From Opitutaceae bacterium (GTDB lineage: Bacteria; Verrucomicrobiota; Verrucomicrobiia; Opitutales; Opitutaceae): 64,000 nt of DNA. The notes beneath the pieces are model-generated. The model did no database searches. It was given only the letters and a program-made list of their open reading frames with translations, and was not told where the DNA came from. The stretch spans positions 62,001-126,000 of the forward strand of contig JAIXWF010000007.1 in assembly GCA_027482185.1 (NCBI GenBank). Reading direction: 5' to 3'. This document shows positions 55,073 through 63,819 of the stretch, in pieces; position 1 is the first letter of the stretch; each line of letters begins with the position of its first letter. Made by a program: the position numbers and the translations under genes.

Positions 55073-56185
55073 TCAGCGTTCGCCGAAGCGGAATTCGGTG
55101 ATCGAGCGGTACGGCGCGCCGGGCCGCACGATGGTCGACGGGAAGTGCGCGTGGTTGACCGAATCGGGAAAGTGTTGGGTCTCGAGGCAGTAGAACCCGA
55201 AGCGGCCGGCGGCGTCGTTGGGGCCGAGCGTGCTGGTGTAGAGCTGGACGCCGGGCAGCGACGTCCAGACTTCCATGGTGCGGCCGGACTTCGGATCGAG
55301 CACGCGGGCGGCGAAGGCGAGGGAGGGGGCGCCGCCCGGACGTTTGAGGACGAAATTGTGGTCGTAGCGCTGATTCGCCGGCAATTGGGCGACGCGCGCG
55401 CCGAAAGCCCGTGGGGCCGTGAAATCGAGGGCGGTGTCGCGCACCGAACGGATTTCGCCGGTCGGGATCAGGCTTTCGCCGGCGGCGGTGTAGAGTTCGG
55501 CGTTGAGGGTGAGCTCGTGGTCGAGGACGTCGCCGGCGCCGGCGAGATTGAAGTAGGCGTGGTTGGTGAGGTTGACCGGCGTCGGGCGGTCCGTGGCGGC
55601 CGTGTACTCGATGCGCAGCGTGTTCGAAAGGGTCAGCGTGTAGGTTACGGTGACGTCGAGGTTGCCGGGAAAGCCTTCCTCGCCGTCCGGGCTGCGGTAG
55701 CGGAGTTCAAGGGCGGGGCCGTCCGGGGAGAGTCGGGGCGACGGCGTCCAGATCACCCGGCTGAAATTGAGCCGGCCGCCGTGGAGCTGGTGGCGGCCCA
55801 TGTTGGGCGCGACCTGGTAGGTTTCGCCGTCGAGTTCGAAGCGGGCCTGGGCGATGCGGTTGGCGACGCGGCCGTAGACGGCGGCGGACTGGGCGAAGCC
55901 GCGTTCGAAGCCGGCGGGCGAGGCGACGATCTCGCGCACGACGCCGACGGTGCGTCCGGTGCGGTCGGGAATGCGCAGGTCGGCGACGATGGCGCCGTAG
56001 GTGATGATCTTGGCGTTGGCGCCCTGGCCGTTGGCCAGGAGGAATTGCTCGACCTCGGCGCCGGCGGGCGTGCGGCCGAAGACGGAGCGCTCGATCGCGG
56101 GCGGGCCGGCGAAGGCGGCGGCGGCGAGAAGAGCCGAAATCAACAGGCAACGGAAGAGCGGGCGGGACGGGGTACGGAGGGGCAT
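55073..56185 (-). CDS. Aldose 1-epimerase (galactose mutarotase), exported
   Basis: A 370-residue mutarotase interconverting alpha and beta anomers. An N-terminal signal peptide (about 1-26, ending AFAG) places it in the periplasm. Family motifs are GRVANRIAQARFELDG, GRHQLHGG, VNLTNHAYFNLAG with the acid His, RYDHNFVL, VWTSLPGVQLYT and ETQHFPDSVNH containing the base Glu. Periplasmic mutarotases commonly accompany sugar uptake in this lineage. Convergent with ndk. Confidence 0.93.
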   Translation of the reverse strand: MPLRTPSRPLFRCLLISALLAAAAFAGPPAIERSVFGRTPAGAEVEQFLLANGQGANAKIITYGAIVADLRIPDRTGRTVGVVREIVASPAGFERGFAQSAAVYGRVANRIAQARFELDGETYQVAPNMGRHQLHGGRLNFSRVIWTPSPRLSPDGPALELRYRSPDGEEGFPGNLDVTVTYTLTLSNTLRIEYTAATDRPTPVNLTNHAYFNLAGAGDVLDHELTLNAELYTAAGESLIPTGEIRSVRDTALDFTAPRAFGARVAQLPANQRYDHNFVLKRPGGAPSLAFAARVLDPKSGRTMEVWTSLPGVQLYTSTLGPNDAAGRFGFYCLETQHFPDSVNHAHFPSTIVRPGAPYRSITEFRFGER

Positions 56186-56255
56186 GCGGGGAGCGGATCG
56201 GAAAGCGGCCGGAAAAGACCCTGCGACTCCGCGGCGAAGCGACCGGCGGAGCGGA

Positions 56256-57647
56256 CTACTGGGCGGTGGTTTCGCGCCAGCCGGAGACCGAATAGGGGAT
56301 TTCGAGGCCGTCGAAGTTCACCTTCCGCAGGGCGAGGTCGTAGTGGAACGCCGGGGACGCCGAAGTGGAGAAGCTGACGCTCTTGGCGACGATGGCGCCG
56401 TAGAACGCGAGGCTGCTGGAGACGGTCAGACTGCTGTTGGGGGTGTAGATGACTCCGTAGAAGGCGGCGGCGGTCGAAACGGAAAAGGTATCGTATGGGT
56501 TGAACGTCGAAATGAGGATCACGTTGCGGGGCAACCGGGTGTCGTTCTGGATGCCAAAGCCGCCGATGCCGAGGTCGCCGCCGAAGTGCAGGCGCAGCGA
56601 ACCGTTGGCGGTGACACGGATGCGGGCGGTATCCGAAATAAACACATCGCCGTAGACCCGGATCACGACCGGGCCGTCGACGGTCAGGGTTTGCGACGAT
56701 TTCAGGTCGATGTCGGAGGCGTAGTAGGTCGTGGGGGTCGTGGCGCCCGCGGTACCGATAATGGCGGAAGAACCGGGCAACGTGAAACCGGAGCCGGTGG
56801 GAAGGACCTCCTCGAAGACCGGTTGGTAGGGACTGGTGCTGAGGCGCGACGTATCGATCTTCGTGGTATTCGGAGTCGAGGGTCCCATCAGGCGGGCACT
56901 GGTGCTGAAGGAAGGACCGGATTCCCAATAGGAAGAAACGTAGCCCTTGATCTGGGCGTTCGTGAGCTGGACCGGCACCGTCGACGTGCTGGTTGAACCG
57001 GAACTGACCACGGCGGAAAAACCGGGGGTCTGGTCGGTGAATTCACCGAGCGAAGAATCATAGCTGTCCACCGTGCCGGCGGAGCGGAAACGCACCCGGC
57101 CCGTGGTGGCGGCGATGGCATTCACGAACAGGGGAGCTTTCACCGACTCCGACGTGAGCGTGCGGGTCAGGACTTTGCCGTCCGCCTGCGTGACCGTGCC
57201 GGTCACCGTCACGGTCCGGTTGGCGGAGAGGCTGCCGTTGTAGTTCGTGACGGTAAGGTTGATGCTGCCGGTCGCGCCATTGTCGAAGGCGAAGCCGCCG
57301 ATCGTCTTGGTGGCGGTGGTGCCGGAGAGGCTCCAGTCGCTCCAGCTGTTTTTGTTCAACGACCACAGCGCCTCCTCCATGCCGGTCTCCGCGAGCTCCA
57401 GACTGCGCGTCGACTGCATGGTGCGGCTGCTGAGCTCCAGCGTGCGGTAGCACAAGGTCATGTAGCTGCCGAGCGACAGGGCCAAGACCGTGGCGAAGCA
57501 CATCGCGGCGAGGAGGGCGGCGCCGCGGGTCCGGTCAGCCGGCGTGCGGGCACGCTGCGACCGGATGCGACGGAACGCAGTGAACGGCGGGCGGGAACAC
57601 GGCGCGGACTCGTTCAAGCTCCGCCAAGGTTGCAGAACATCGGCCAA
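56256..57647 (-). CDS. PilX-like pilus assembly protein with C-terminal DUF7305-like domain
   Basis: A 463-residue envelope protein. A hydrophobic N-terminal segment preceded by RTRGAALLAAM and followed by LAETGMEEALWSLN resembles the prepilin-like N-terminus of PilX-type minor pilins. The remaining 350 residues are Ser/Thr-rich beta structure (DIDLKSSQTLTVDGPVVIRVYGD, then ANGSLRLHFGGDL), the polymer-like domain seen in many planctomycete and verrucomicrobial PilX-type proteins. The exact start is uncertain; residues 1-38 before the hydrophobic segment may be partly non-native. No other pilus genes are adjacent. Confidence 0.75.
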   Translation of the reverse strand: MADVLQPWRSLNESAPCSRPPFTAFRRIRSQRARTPADRTRGAALLAAMCFATVLALSLGSYMTLCYRTLELSSRTMQSTRSLELAETGMEEALWSLNKNSWSDWSLSGTTATKTIGGFAFDNGATGSINLTVTNYNGSLSANRTVTVTGTVTQADGKVLTRTLTSESVKAPLFVNAIAATTGRVRFRSAGTVDSYDSSLGEFTDQTPGFSAVVSSGSTSTSTVPVQLTNAQIKGYVSSYWESGPSFSTSARLMGPSTPNTTKIDTSRLSTSPYQPVFEEVLPTGSGFTLPGSSAIIGTAGATTPTTYYASDIDLKSSQTLTVDGPVVIRVYGDVFISDTARIRVTANGSLRLHFGGDLGIGGFGIQNDTRLPRNVILISTFNPYDTFSVSTAAAFYGVIYTPNSSLTVSSSLAFYGAIVAKSVSFSTSASPAFHYDLALRKVNFDGLEIPYSVSGWRETTAQ

Positions 57648-57788
57648 AATCCAGCCCTAGTTGCGGGAGGGAAACACGGAGCGGCGGCGAGGTTCCTGCG
57701 GCGCGCCGGTGTCCGGCCTCCCGTCGGCCCGTCTTTGAAGCTGCGATTGACAACCGCGGTGCCGGAATGCTGTCCTGACCCTTTACCT

Positions 57789-58172
57789 ATGAGCATCCTG
57801 CTTGGAGTTCTCACCTTCCTTCTCATCATCGTTTCGATCTTCCTCGTGCTGGTCGTGCTCGCCCAGAAGTCGAAAGATGGCGGCATGGGTGCGGCGCTCG
57901 GCGGCGGGGCGGCCGAGGCGGCGTTCGGCGCGGACACGACCAACGTGCTGACGAAGGCCACCAAGTACGCGGCGATCCTCTTCTTCCTCCTCGCCTTCGC
58001 TCTGTACCTCGGGCGCATCTACGAACGCAAAGCCGCCGCCGGCGCCGCCGGCAACGCGCTGCCGACCATCGCTGCCCCGGCCGCCGCGCCCGCGCCGGCG
58101 ACCGCGGCTCCGGCGGTGGCGGTACCGGCCGCGCCGGCTCCGGCGCCGGCGACCGAGCAGCCGAAGAAGTAA
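57789..58172 (+). CDS. secG: Protein-export membrane protein SecG
   Basis: A 127-residue subunit of the SecYEG translocon. Two hydrophobic helices (about 4-24 and 56-74) flank the conserved QKSKDGGMGAALGGG and AEAAFGADTTNVLTKAT loop, the diagnostic SecG pattern. The start at 57789 gives the expected N-terminus. The last 45 residues are an Ala/Pro-rich tail. The gene is followed by a strong intrinsic terminator that falls inside the next gene. Confidence 0.95.
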   Translation: MSILLGVLTFLLIIVSIFLVLVVLAQKSKDGGMGAALGGGAAEAAFGADTTNVLTKATKYAAILFFLLAFALYLGRIYERKAAAGAAGNALPTIAAPAAAPAPATAAPAVAVPAAPAPAPATEQPKK

Positions 58173-58175
58173 GCG

Positions 58176-59057
58176 ATGCCGCCGAAGGCCAGATTTGCGC
58201 CCGCCTCCTTTCGGCGGGCGTTTTTTTTAGCCGGGTGGGTGGCGCTCACGGCGGCCTCGGTGGGCTTTGCCGCCGCGCCGCCGCAGAAACTGCCGGAGCT
58301 GGCCCAGTGGGGCAAACCGGACGCCGCCGAGGCGGCACGAATCGTCGGCCTCGTGCGCGGCAGCGGCATCGCCGGCGACCACTACCTCGAATTCGAATTG
58401 CAAGCCCTCCCGCGTCGCGGCGCCGAGATCACCTACCGGGGACGCTATTGGGGCACCCGCGCGGCTGCCGGGGCGATTTCGCGGATCGAGCTGACCGACG
58501 CCGCCGGCGCCGTGCACCGGTATCTCGTCGCCAACGGCCCGCAGCCCTCGGTCTGGCGCATGCAGCCGCCGGCGTCCGCCGCGGTGCGGCTCGGCGGGGA
58601 CGAACTGTTCGCGCCGCTGCTGCCGGGACTCGAAGTGTCGGCGTTCGACCTGCAACTGCCGTACCTCTACTGGCCGGGCCCGCGGGTCGAACGGATTGCG
58701 CGCCTGCGCGGCCGGCCGGCCTACGAGTTCCTTTTTCCGGCTCCGGCCGGCACCGGCGGCGGCGTCGGCGCCGTCAGGGCTTTTTTGGATACACAGTACA
58801 ACGCGCTGCTCCAGTCCGAGGTGCTCGGCGCGGACGGCGCGGTGCTGCGCTCGTTCTCGCTCCAGTCGTTCAAGACGGTGGGCGGGCAGCCGCTGCCGAA
58901 GGTGCTCGACTACCGGAACGAGCGGACGCGCGACAAGTCGCGGCTGGCGGTCGTGGGGGCGGCGCTCGACCTGGCCTTGCCGGCCGGGGTTTTCGATCCC
59001 GCGACCCTGGACCGGAACGCCGGGGTCCCGGGATCGGCGGTCCGGCTGGACCCATGA
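58176..59057 (+). CDS. LolA-like outer-membrane lipoprotein-sorting protein (tentative)
   Basis: A 293-residue exported protein. The signal peptide (about 1-34: FRRAFFLAGWVALTAASVGFA) is partly encoded by the secG terminator. The mature part is beta-rich, with LEFELQALPRRGAEITYRGRYWG, LPGLEVSAFDLQLPYLYWPGP and AFLDTQYNALLQSEVLGADG, a pattern like the LolA/LolB-fold lipoprotein-sorting family found in Verrucomicrobiota. Identification is moderate only. It starts 3 bp after the secG stop and ends in an ATGA overlap with the HAD gene. Confidence 0.7.
   Translation: MPPKARFAPASFRRAFFLAGWVALTAASVGFAAAPPQKLPELAQWGKPDAAEAARIVGLVRGSGIAGDHYLEFELQALPRRGAEITYRGRYWGTRAAAGAISRIELTDAAGAVHRYLVANGPQPSVWRMQPPASAAVRLGGDELFAPLLPGLEVSAFDLQLPYLYWPGPRVERIARLRGRPAYEFLFPAPAGTGGGVGAVRAFLDTQYNALLQSEVLGADGAVLRSFSLQSFKTVGGQPLPKVLDYRNERTRDKSRLAVVGAALDLALPAGVFDPATLDRNAGVPGSAVRLDP
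58198..58228 (+). terminator. Rho-independent terminator of secG, inside the next gene
   Basis: CGCCCGCC, 7-nt loop, GGCGGGCG, then eight T. It begins 26 bp past the secG stop and lies within codons 8-18 of the downstream gene, encoding part of its signal peptide (RRAFFL). Confidence 0.9.
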
Positions 59058-59713
59058 GGGCGCGGGCGTTCCGGCGCGCCGTCGTTTTCGACCTCGACGG
59101 CACCTTGCTCGACAGCTTGCCGTTGGTGCTGGCGGCCATCACGCACGCGGTGGCGCCCCACGGCCTGCGGCCGACGCGAGAAATCTTCGCCCATCTCGGC
59201 GGACCGCCGGAGCGTTTCCTGCTGGACCTGGTCGGCGACCCGCGTGCCGTGCCCGAGGCCCTGCGGCGCATGGGCGAGTTCCATCGGGAGCACGAGGCGA
59301 TGATCGTGCCCTACGCGGGCGCCGCCGAGATTCTCGCCGACCTGCGCGCGCGGGGCGTGGCCGCTGCGGTCTGGACCGGCCGCGATCGCGCGTCCGCCGA
59401 GCGCCTGCTCCGTTCGCGCGGCCTCGCCGACCTCGTGGGCACCGTGGTCTGCGGCGACGATTTCCCGACGCACAAACCCGACCCGGAAGGCCTGCGGCAC
59501 ATTCTCGCCGCGCAGGCCGTCGATCCGGCCGCGGCGCTGCTCGTCGGCGACGCCGATGTCGACGTCCGCGGCGGGCGGGCCGGCGGCGTGGATACGGTCC
59601 TGATCCGCCACGACCGCGCCGTTGCGGCTGAAGTGGAGGCGTGGGCGTGGCGCTCGGTGGCGGATCCGGCGGAGGCCTACGGCGTCGTCCGGGAATCCAT
59701 CCCGGCCGGTTAG
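59054..59713 (+). CDS. HAD-superfamily hydrolase (phosphoglycolate-phosphatase-like)
   Basis: A 219-residue phosphatase. Motif I is [12 protein letters not shown] (nucleophile and acid Asp), motif [10 protein letters not shown], motif III the Lys in HKPDPEGL, and motif [18 protein letters not shown] helical cap lies between motifs I and II (subfamily I, PGPase/Gph type). The substrate is unknown. It starts in an ATGA overlap with the LolA-like gene and is followed by a hairpin terminator. Confidence 0.93.
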   Translation: MRARAFRRAVVFDLDGTLLDSLPLVLAAITHAVAPHGLRPTREIFAHLGGPPERFLLDLVGDPRAVPEALRRMGEFHREHEAMIVPYAGAAEILADLRARGVAAAVWTGRDRASAERLLRSRGLADLVGTVVCGDDFPTHKPDPEGLRHILAAQAVDPAAALLVGDADVDVRGGRAGGVDTVLIRHDRAVAAEVEAWAWRSVADPAEAYGVVRESIPAG

Positions 59714-59718
59714 GCAGG

Positions 59719-59746
59719 CGCCGCGGGGACGCGGCGGAAGTTTTTC
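59719..59746 (+). terminator. Probable terminator after the HAD gene
   Basis: CGCCGCG, GGGA loop, CGCGGCG, then GAAGTTTTTC, 6 bp past the stop codon. Confidence 0.65.
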
Positions 59747-59811
59747 GTTGCCGCCGGGGCGTTGCCGCTGCCAGTTAGGTGGCGTCGTCAGCAAAAGCCC
59801 CGTACGTCGTC

Positions 59812-60129
59812 ATGGCCAAAAATTCCCGCAAGCCGTCCGCTCCGCTCACATTCGATCTGCCCGAGTCGCTCATCGCCCGCATCGAAGCTGTCCGTCGCGG
59901 ACACGGCTTCGCCACCGCGAGCGAGGTCGTCCGTACGGCGATCGCCGGTTACGATTTCGACGGCGCAGTGCCGGCGCGGGATCCGCACCGCCAGATCTCG
60001 GTCCGCATCACCACCGACCAGCGCGCGACGCTGAAGCGCTTCGCGAAAAAGAAAAACGCGAGCGTCGGCGAACTGCTCCGGCTCGCGATCGAGGCGATGC
60101 CGACGAAGGGCCCGAAGAAAAAGGCCTGA
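59812..60129 (+). CDS. Tandem ribbon-helix-helix DNA-binding protein
   Basis: A 105-residue basic protein. Two ribbon-helix-helix-like modules stand in one chain: [19 protein letters not shown] with [15 protein letters not shown] (about 12-50), and [20 protein letters not shown] with [14 protein letters not shown] (about 60-97). Each has the beta-strand plus two helices of the CopG/MetJ fold. The start at 59812 follows family spacing; an upstream ATG at 59779 is less likely. It ends in a Lys-rich tail (KGPKKKA). No toxin gene is adjacent, and a perfect terminator follows. Confidence 0.8.
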   Translation: MAKNSRKPSAPLTFDLPESLIARIEAVRRGHGFATASEVVRTAIAGYDFDGAVPARDPHRQISVRITTDQRATLKRFAKKKNASVGELLRLAIEAMPTKGPKKKA

Positions 60130-60160
60130 GCGTCCGAGCTCCCGGCTTCCGCCGATCCAC

Positions 60161-60187
60161 GGCGCCATCCCGCGATGGCGCTTTTTT
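60161..60187 (+). terminator. Rho-independent terminator of the ribbon-helix-helix gene
   Basis: GCGCCAT, 6-nt loop, ATGGCGC, then six T; 32 bp past the stop codon. Confidence 0.92.
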
Positions 60188-60248
60188 GTGCCCGGACCGC
60201 GGGGCTTGCATTTGGCCGGGCGCGACCCTTTCGTCGCGGGGATTGTCC

Positions 60249-61442
60249 ATGAGCCTACCTCCTGCGCCACTGTCCACCTGGGCCCGCAACGTATCGCCTT
60301 CGCCGACCCTCGCGGTCGATGCCAAGGCCAAGGCCCTGCAAGCCGCGGGTGAAGATGTCTGTGGTTTCGCCGCCGGCGAACCCGACTTCGACACTCCCGA
60401 ACACATCAAGGAGGCGTGCATCGCCGCCCTCAAAGGCGGCAAGACGAAGTACGCGCCGACGCCCGGCATCGAGCCGCTGCGCCAGGCGATCGTGGACCGC
60501 TATCTGGCCGAATACGGCCTGAAGGCGGCGCCGTCGCAGGTCATCGTTTCCCCCGGCGGCAAGTTCAACTGCTACCTCGGCGTCCTCGCCACGTGCTCCC
60601 CGGGCGACGAAGTCATCGTGCCCGCCCCGTACTGGGTCAGCTATCCGGAGATGGTGAAACTGGCCGGCGCCGTGCCGAAGTTTGTCCTCGCGGACGACCG
60701 TACGGGCTTCCGCCTCACGCCCGCGATGGTCGAGGCCGCGATCACGCCCCGCACGCGGCTGCTCATCATCAATTCGCCCTCGAATCCCACCGGCGCGGTT
60801 TACACGCGGCAGGAACTCGAGGCCATCGTCGCCGTCGCGCTGAAGCACAACCTCTACATCCTTTCCGACGAGATGTATGAACATCTCGTATACGACGGCG
60901 CCAAGCCGACGTGCATCGCGACGTTTTCGAAAGAAGCCGAGGCGCGCACCATCACGGTCGCGGGCTTCTCGAAGACCTACGCGATGACGGGTTGGCGCAT
61001 CGGCACGACGCTGGCGCCGGCGCCGATCTCGAAGGCGATCTCCGAGCTGCAGAGCCAGATGTCGTCCAACGTCACCACCTTCGCGCAATTCGGCGCCCTT
61101 GCGGCGCTGAAGGAGAAGGAAAAGACCTCCGCGGCGCTCAAGGTCATGCTCACCGCCTTCGATCGCCGCCGGAAGCTGCTCCACGCCGAGCTGAACAAGA
61201 TCCCCGGCATCACGTGCCTGCTCGCCGAGGGTGCGTTCTATCTGTTCCCGAACATCTCGAGCTTCGGCCTGACGGACCTCGAGTTCTGCAACCGCCTGCT
61301 CGACCAGGAAAAGGTCGCCGCGGTCCCGGGCAGTGCGTTCGGCGCGGAAGGTTACCTGCGGCTCAGCTACGCCACGAGCGACGAGATCATCCAGAAGGGC
61401 GTGACGCGGCTGGCGAAGTTCTGCGCCTCGCTGAAGAAATAA
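60249..61442 (+). CDS. Pyridoxal-phosphate aminotransferase, aspartate type (class I)
   Basis: A 397-residue fold-type I aminotransferase. The PLP Lys242 lies in [14 protein letters not shown]; other family motifs are [42 protein letters not shown] and [11 protein letters not shown], then [11 protein letters not shown] with the carboxylate-binding Arg. This is the AspB/thermophile-type aspartate aminotransferase subgroup (I gamma), which transfers the amino group between aspartate or other amino acids and 2-oxoglutarate. The ATG at 60249 is followed by the normal family N-terminus. The gene is single and ends with a strong terminator. Confidence 0.94.
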   Translation: MSLPPAPLSTWARNVSPSPTLAVDAKAKALQAAGEDVCGFAAGEPDFDTPEHIKEACIAALKGGKTKYAPTPGIEPLRQAIVDRYLAEYGLKAAPSQVIVSPGGKFNCYLGVLATCSPGDEVIVPAPYWVSYPEMVKLAGAVPKFVLADDRTGFRLTPAMVEAAITPRTRLLIINSPSNPTGAVYTRQELEAIVAVALKHNLYILSDEMYEHLVYDGAKPTCIATFSKEAEARTITVAGFSKTYAMTGWRIGTTLAPAPISKAISELQSQMSSNVTTFAQFGALAALKEKEKTSAALKVMLTAFDRRRKLLHAELNKIPGITCLLAEGAFYLFPNISSFGLTDLEFCNRLLDQEKVAAVPGSAFGAEGYLRLSYATSDEIIQKGVTRLAKFCASLKK

Positions 61443-61468
61443 TCCGCTCCGGCCAAGGCCGGTTTCGG

Positions 61469-61503
61469 CGCCGTGCGACCCAAACGGTGGCACGGCGTTT
61501 TTG
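61469..61503 (+). terminator. Rho-independent terminator of the aminotransferase gene
   Basis: CGCCGTGC, 13-nt loop, GCACGGCG, then TTTTTG; 27 bp past the stop codon. Confidence 0.9.
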
Positions 61504-61511
61504 TTTGCCGG

Positions 61512-61919
61512 TCAGGCTGCGGCCGCACGGCGGCGGCGGATCCGAACGGCCGCGGCGGGACCGTCGACGATCACGCGGAATCCGCCGTAGAGCATCCGGG
61601 CGGGATCGAACGGCGTAGACTGCGGATTGCACAAGGCCAGCAGCCGCGGATCGGCCATCACCTTCCGGTTGATGCGATCGCGATGGGCGCGGGAGCGGAA
61701 GCGGACCCAGGCAAAGACCACGGTTTCGTTGCGCTTCACCTTGAGCGGCCGCGGGAAGGTCGCGCCGAACGCGACGGCGAGATCGTCGCCGGCACATTCC
61801 TGGTAATCGAGGGCGCCGTGCTCGAGCCAGACCTTCGCGGCGACACGGGCGATGCGGCGGTAGGCGGGAAGATTGCGGGTGGGGATGGGGACAACGTAAC
61901 CGTCGACGTAGGCAGGCAT
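61512..61919 (-). CDS. DUF1428 family protein (YbaA-like)
   Basis: A 135-residue soluble protein of the dimeric alpha-beta barrel superfamily. It starts with the typical MPAYVDGYVVPIPTRNLPAY and carries VWLEHGALDYQECAGDD, ETVVFAWVRFRSRAHRD and RMLYGGF, all DUF1428 hallmarks. The C-terminus ends in an RRRRAAAA tail. No reaction is known. It is convergent with the aminotransferase and 183 bp from the divergent YciI gene; related small-barrel proteins often appear with ECF42 sigma modules. Confidence 0.92.
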   Translation of the reverse strand: MPAYVDGYVVPIPTRNLPAYRRIARVAAKVWLEHGALDYQECAGDDLAVAFGATFPRPLKVKRNETVVFAWVRFRSRAHRDRINRKVMADPRLLALCNPQSTPFDPARMLYGGFRVIVDGPAAAVRIRRRRAAAA

Positions 61920-62102
61920 GGTGGGATGGGATGGGGAGGGAGGCGAGTAGGCGGCCGGAAGCCGGCACGTGCCGGCCGGAAATGCGACGAACGTACGGCC
62001 GTGCGGCGGACAGACAATTTCGAATGAAGGTGTCCGGGGCGTCGGCGCGGGTTCGTTGTGGCAAGGATCCTTTCGATTCGCCTTAGCTTTGCCGCCCGCA
62101 CC

Positions 62103-62510
62103 ATGAATCCTCCCGCGTCCCCGCCGACCTCGACCTACCTGCTGCTGTTCCGGAACACCGGTCCGGAAAACCACCGGCATCTTTCCGCCGACGAGCGCCA
62201 GCAACTCATGCAACGCTGGAACGCGTGGTTCGAGGGCCTGCTCGAAACCGGCCAGGCGGTCGAGGGCCAGCCGCTGGAAATGGAAACACGCATGGTCAGC
62301 GGCCAAGGCGGCGCGCGCATCGTGGACGGTCCCTTTCCCGAGGCCAAGGAGGCGATCGGCGGCTACGTGCGGCTGGAGGTGCCGGATCTCGAAACGGCGA
62401 CCGCGATCGCGCGGCGCCATCCGGGGCTCGAGCACGGCCTGCAGATCGAGATCCGGAAACTCGTCGACGGCTGCCACCTCGGGGTGACGACGCGGCGCCT
62501 GCCGCGCTGA
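62103..62510 (+). CDS. YciI-family (DGPF) protein
   Basis: A 135-residue ferredoxin-fold protein of the YCII family with the signature VDGPFPEAKEAIGGY at mid-chain and ATAIARRHPGLEHG. In many bacteria such DGPF proteins are encoded immediately upstream of an ECF42 sigma factor, and that is the arrangement here (19-bp gap). The start at 62103 (MNPPASPPTS) is preferred over an upstream in-frame ATG. Biochemical role unknown; it is thought to be a target or partner of the sigma factor. Confidence 0.93.
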   Translation: MNPPASPPTSTYLLLFRNTGPENHRHLSADERQQLMQRWNAWFEGLLETGQAVEGQPLEMETRMVSGQGGARIVDGPFPEAKEAIGGYVRLEVPDLETATAIARRHPGLEHGLQIEIRKLVDGCHLGVTTRRLPR

Positions 62511-62529
62511 ACCGCGCCGGCTTGCGGCG

Positions 62530-63819
62530 ATGGCAAACCCGGCGGCAGAGCCCGGCGACCGGCGTCCGGCGCAACTGGTCGAGCATTTCTTCCGGCACGA
62601 GACGGGCCGCCTGCACGGCGTGCTCGTCCGGATGCTGGGCGTGGAGAATCTCGCGCTGGCCGAGGACGTCGCGCAGGAGGCGCTGCTGCGGGCGCTGCGG
62701 GTCTGGTCGATCGGCGGCGTGCCGCCCAATCCGTCGGCGTGGATCACGCAGGTGGCGAAGAACCTCGCGCTCGACGCACTGCGGCACCGGCGCATGGCGC
62801 AAACCAAGGAAGACGGGATCGCGCTCCACCTGGCACAGCAGCGGCCGGACGGCGCCGGGGAGGACGGACCGGAAATCCGCGACGACGCGCTGCGGTTGCT
62901 GTTCGTCTGCTGCCATCCCGCGCTGGCGGCGGACGCCCAGGTGATCCTCGCGCTCAAGGTCCTCTGCGGTTTCGGCACCGGGGAAATCGCGCGGGCGTTT
63001 TTCGCGAGCGAAGCCGCGATCGAGAAGCAGCTGACGCGGACCAAGCAGCGGATCCGCGACCTCGGCATCGGCTACGAGGTGCCGGCGGGGACGGAATTGG
63101 CGGCCCGGCTCGACGGCGTGCTGGCCGCGCTCTACCTGCTGTTCAACGAAGGGTACAAAGCGTCGGACGGCGACCGCCTGATCCGGCAGGAGCTTTCGGC
63201 GGAGGCGGTGCGGTTGGCGGAGATGCTGGCGGCCCATCCCGCCGGGAACACGCCGCGCAGCCATGCGCTGCTCGCGCTCATGCTGCTGAGCGCGGCGCGG
63301 TTTCCATCGCGGCTCGACGAGGAAGGTTCGCTGCTGCGGCTCCGCGAGCAGGACCGCTCCAAGTGGAACGGCGCGCTGATCGGGCGCGGCCTGCGCCACC
63401 TCGAGGAGGCCGCGCAGGGACCGGAGCTGAGCGAATATCACCTGCAGGCCGGCATCGCGGCCCTCCATTGCGCGGCGCCGGACTATGCCGGGACGGACTG
63501 GCCCCGGATTCTCCGGCACTACGACGCGCTGCTGCGCCTGAAACCTTCGCCCGTGGTCGCGCTCAACCGCGCGGTGGCGCTGGCGGAGGTGTCCGGGCCG
63601 GAGGCGGGTCTGGCGGCGGTCGCGGCGATCCCGGGCCGGGAGCGGCTGGAATCGCACTACCTGCTGCACGCGGTGGTCGGCGAACTGCACTGGCGCCGGG
63701 GCGAACACGCCGCGGCGGCGCAGAGTTTCCGGCGGGCGCTGCAGCTGGCCCAGGTCGGGCCCGAGCAGCAGTTTCTCGGCCGCGTGCTCGCGCGCAGCGA
63801 GGGGACGGCGGGAAACTGA
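62530..63819 (+). CDS. ECF42-type RNA polymerase sigma factor with C-terminal TPR extension
   Basis: A 429-residue sigma-70 family factor. Sigma region 2 is about 15-85 (NLALAEDVAQEALLRALRVW, PSAWITQVAKNLALD), region 4 about 125-185 (CGFGTGEIARAFFASEAAIEKQLTRTKQRIR). A long C-terminal domain (about 200-420: LDGVLAALYLLFNEGYKAS, then SHALLALMLLSAARFPSRLDEEG, then TPR-like repeats) is the extension typical of the ECF42 group, which has no anti-sigma factor and depends on this domain for activity. It is co-transcribed with the upstream DGPF gene. Confidence 0.94.
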   Translation: MANPAAEPGDRRPAQLVEHFFRHETGRLHGVLVRMLGVENLALAEDVAQEALLRALRVWSIGGVPPNPSAWITQVAKNLALDALRHRRMAQTKEDGIALHLAQQRPDGAGEDGPEIRDDALRLLFVCCHPALAADAQVILALKVLCGFGTGEIARAFFASEAAIEKQLTRTKQRIRDLGIGYEVPAGTELAARLDGVLAALYLLFNEGYKASDGDRLIRQELSAEAVRLAEMLAAHPAGNTPRSHALLALMLLSAARFPSRLDEEGSLLRLREQDRSKWNGALIGRGLRHLEEAAQGPELSEYHLQAGIAALHCAAPDYAGTDWPRILRHYDALLRLKPSPVVALNRAVALAEVSGPEAGLAAVAAIPGRERLESHYLLHAVVGELHWRRGEHAAAAQSFRRALQLAQVGPEQQFLGRVLARSEGTAGN

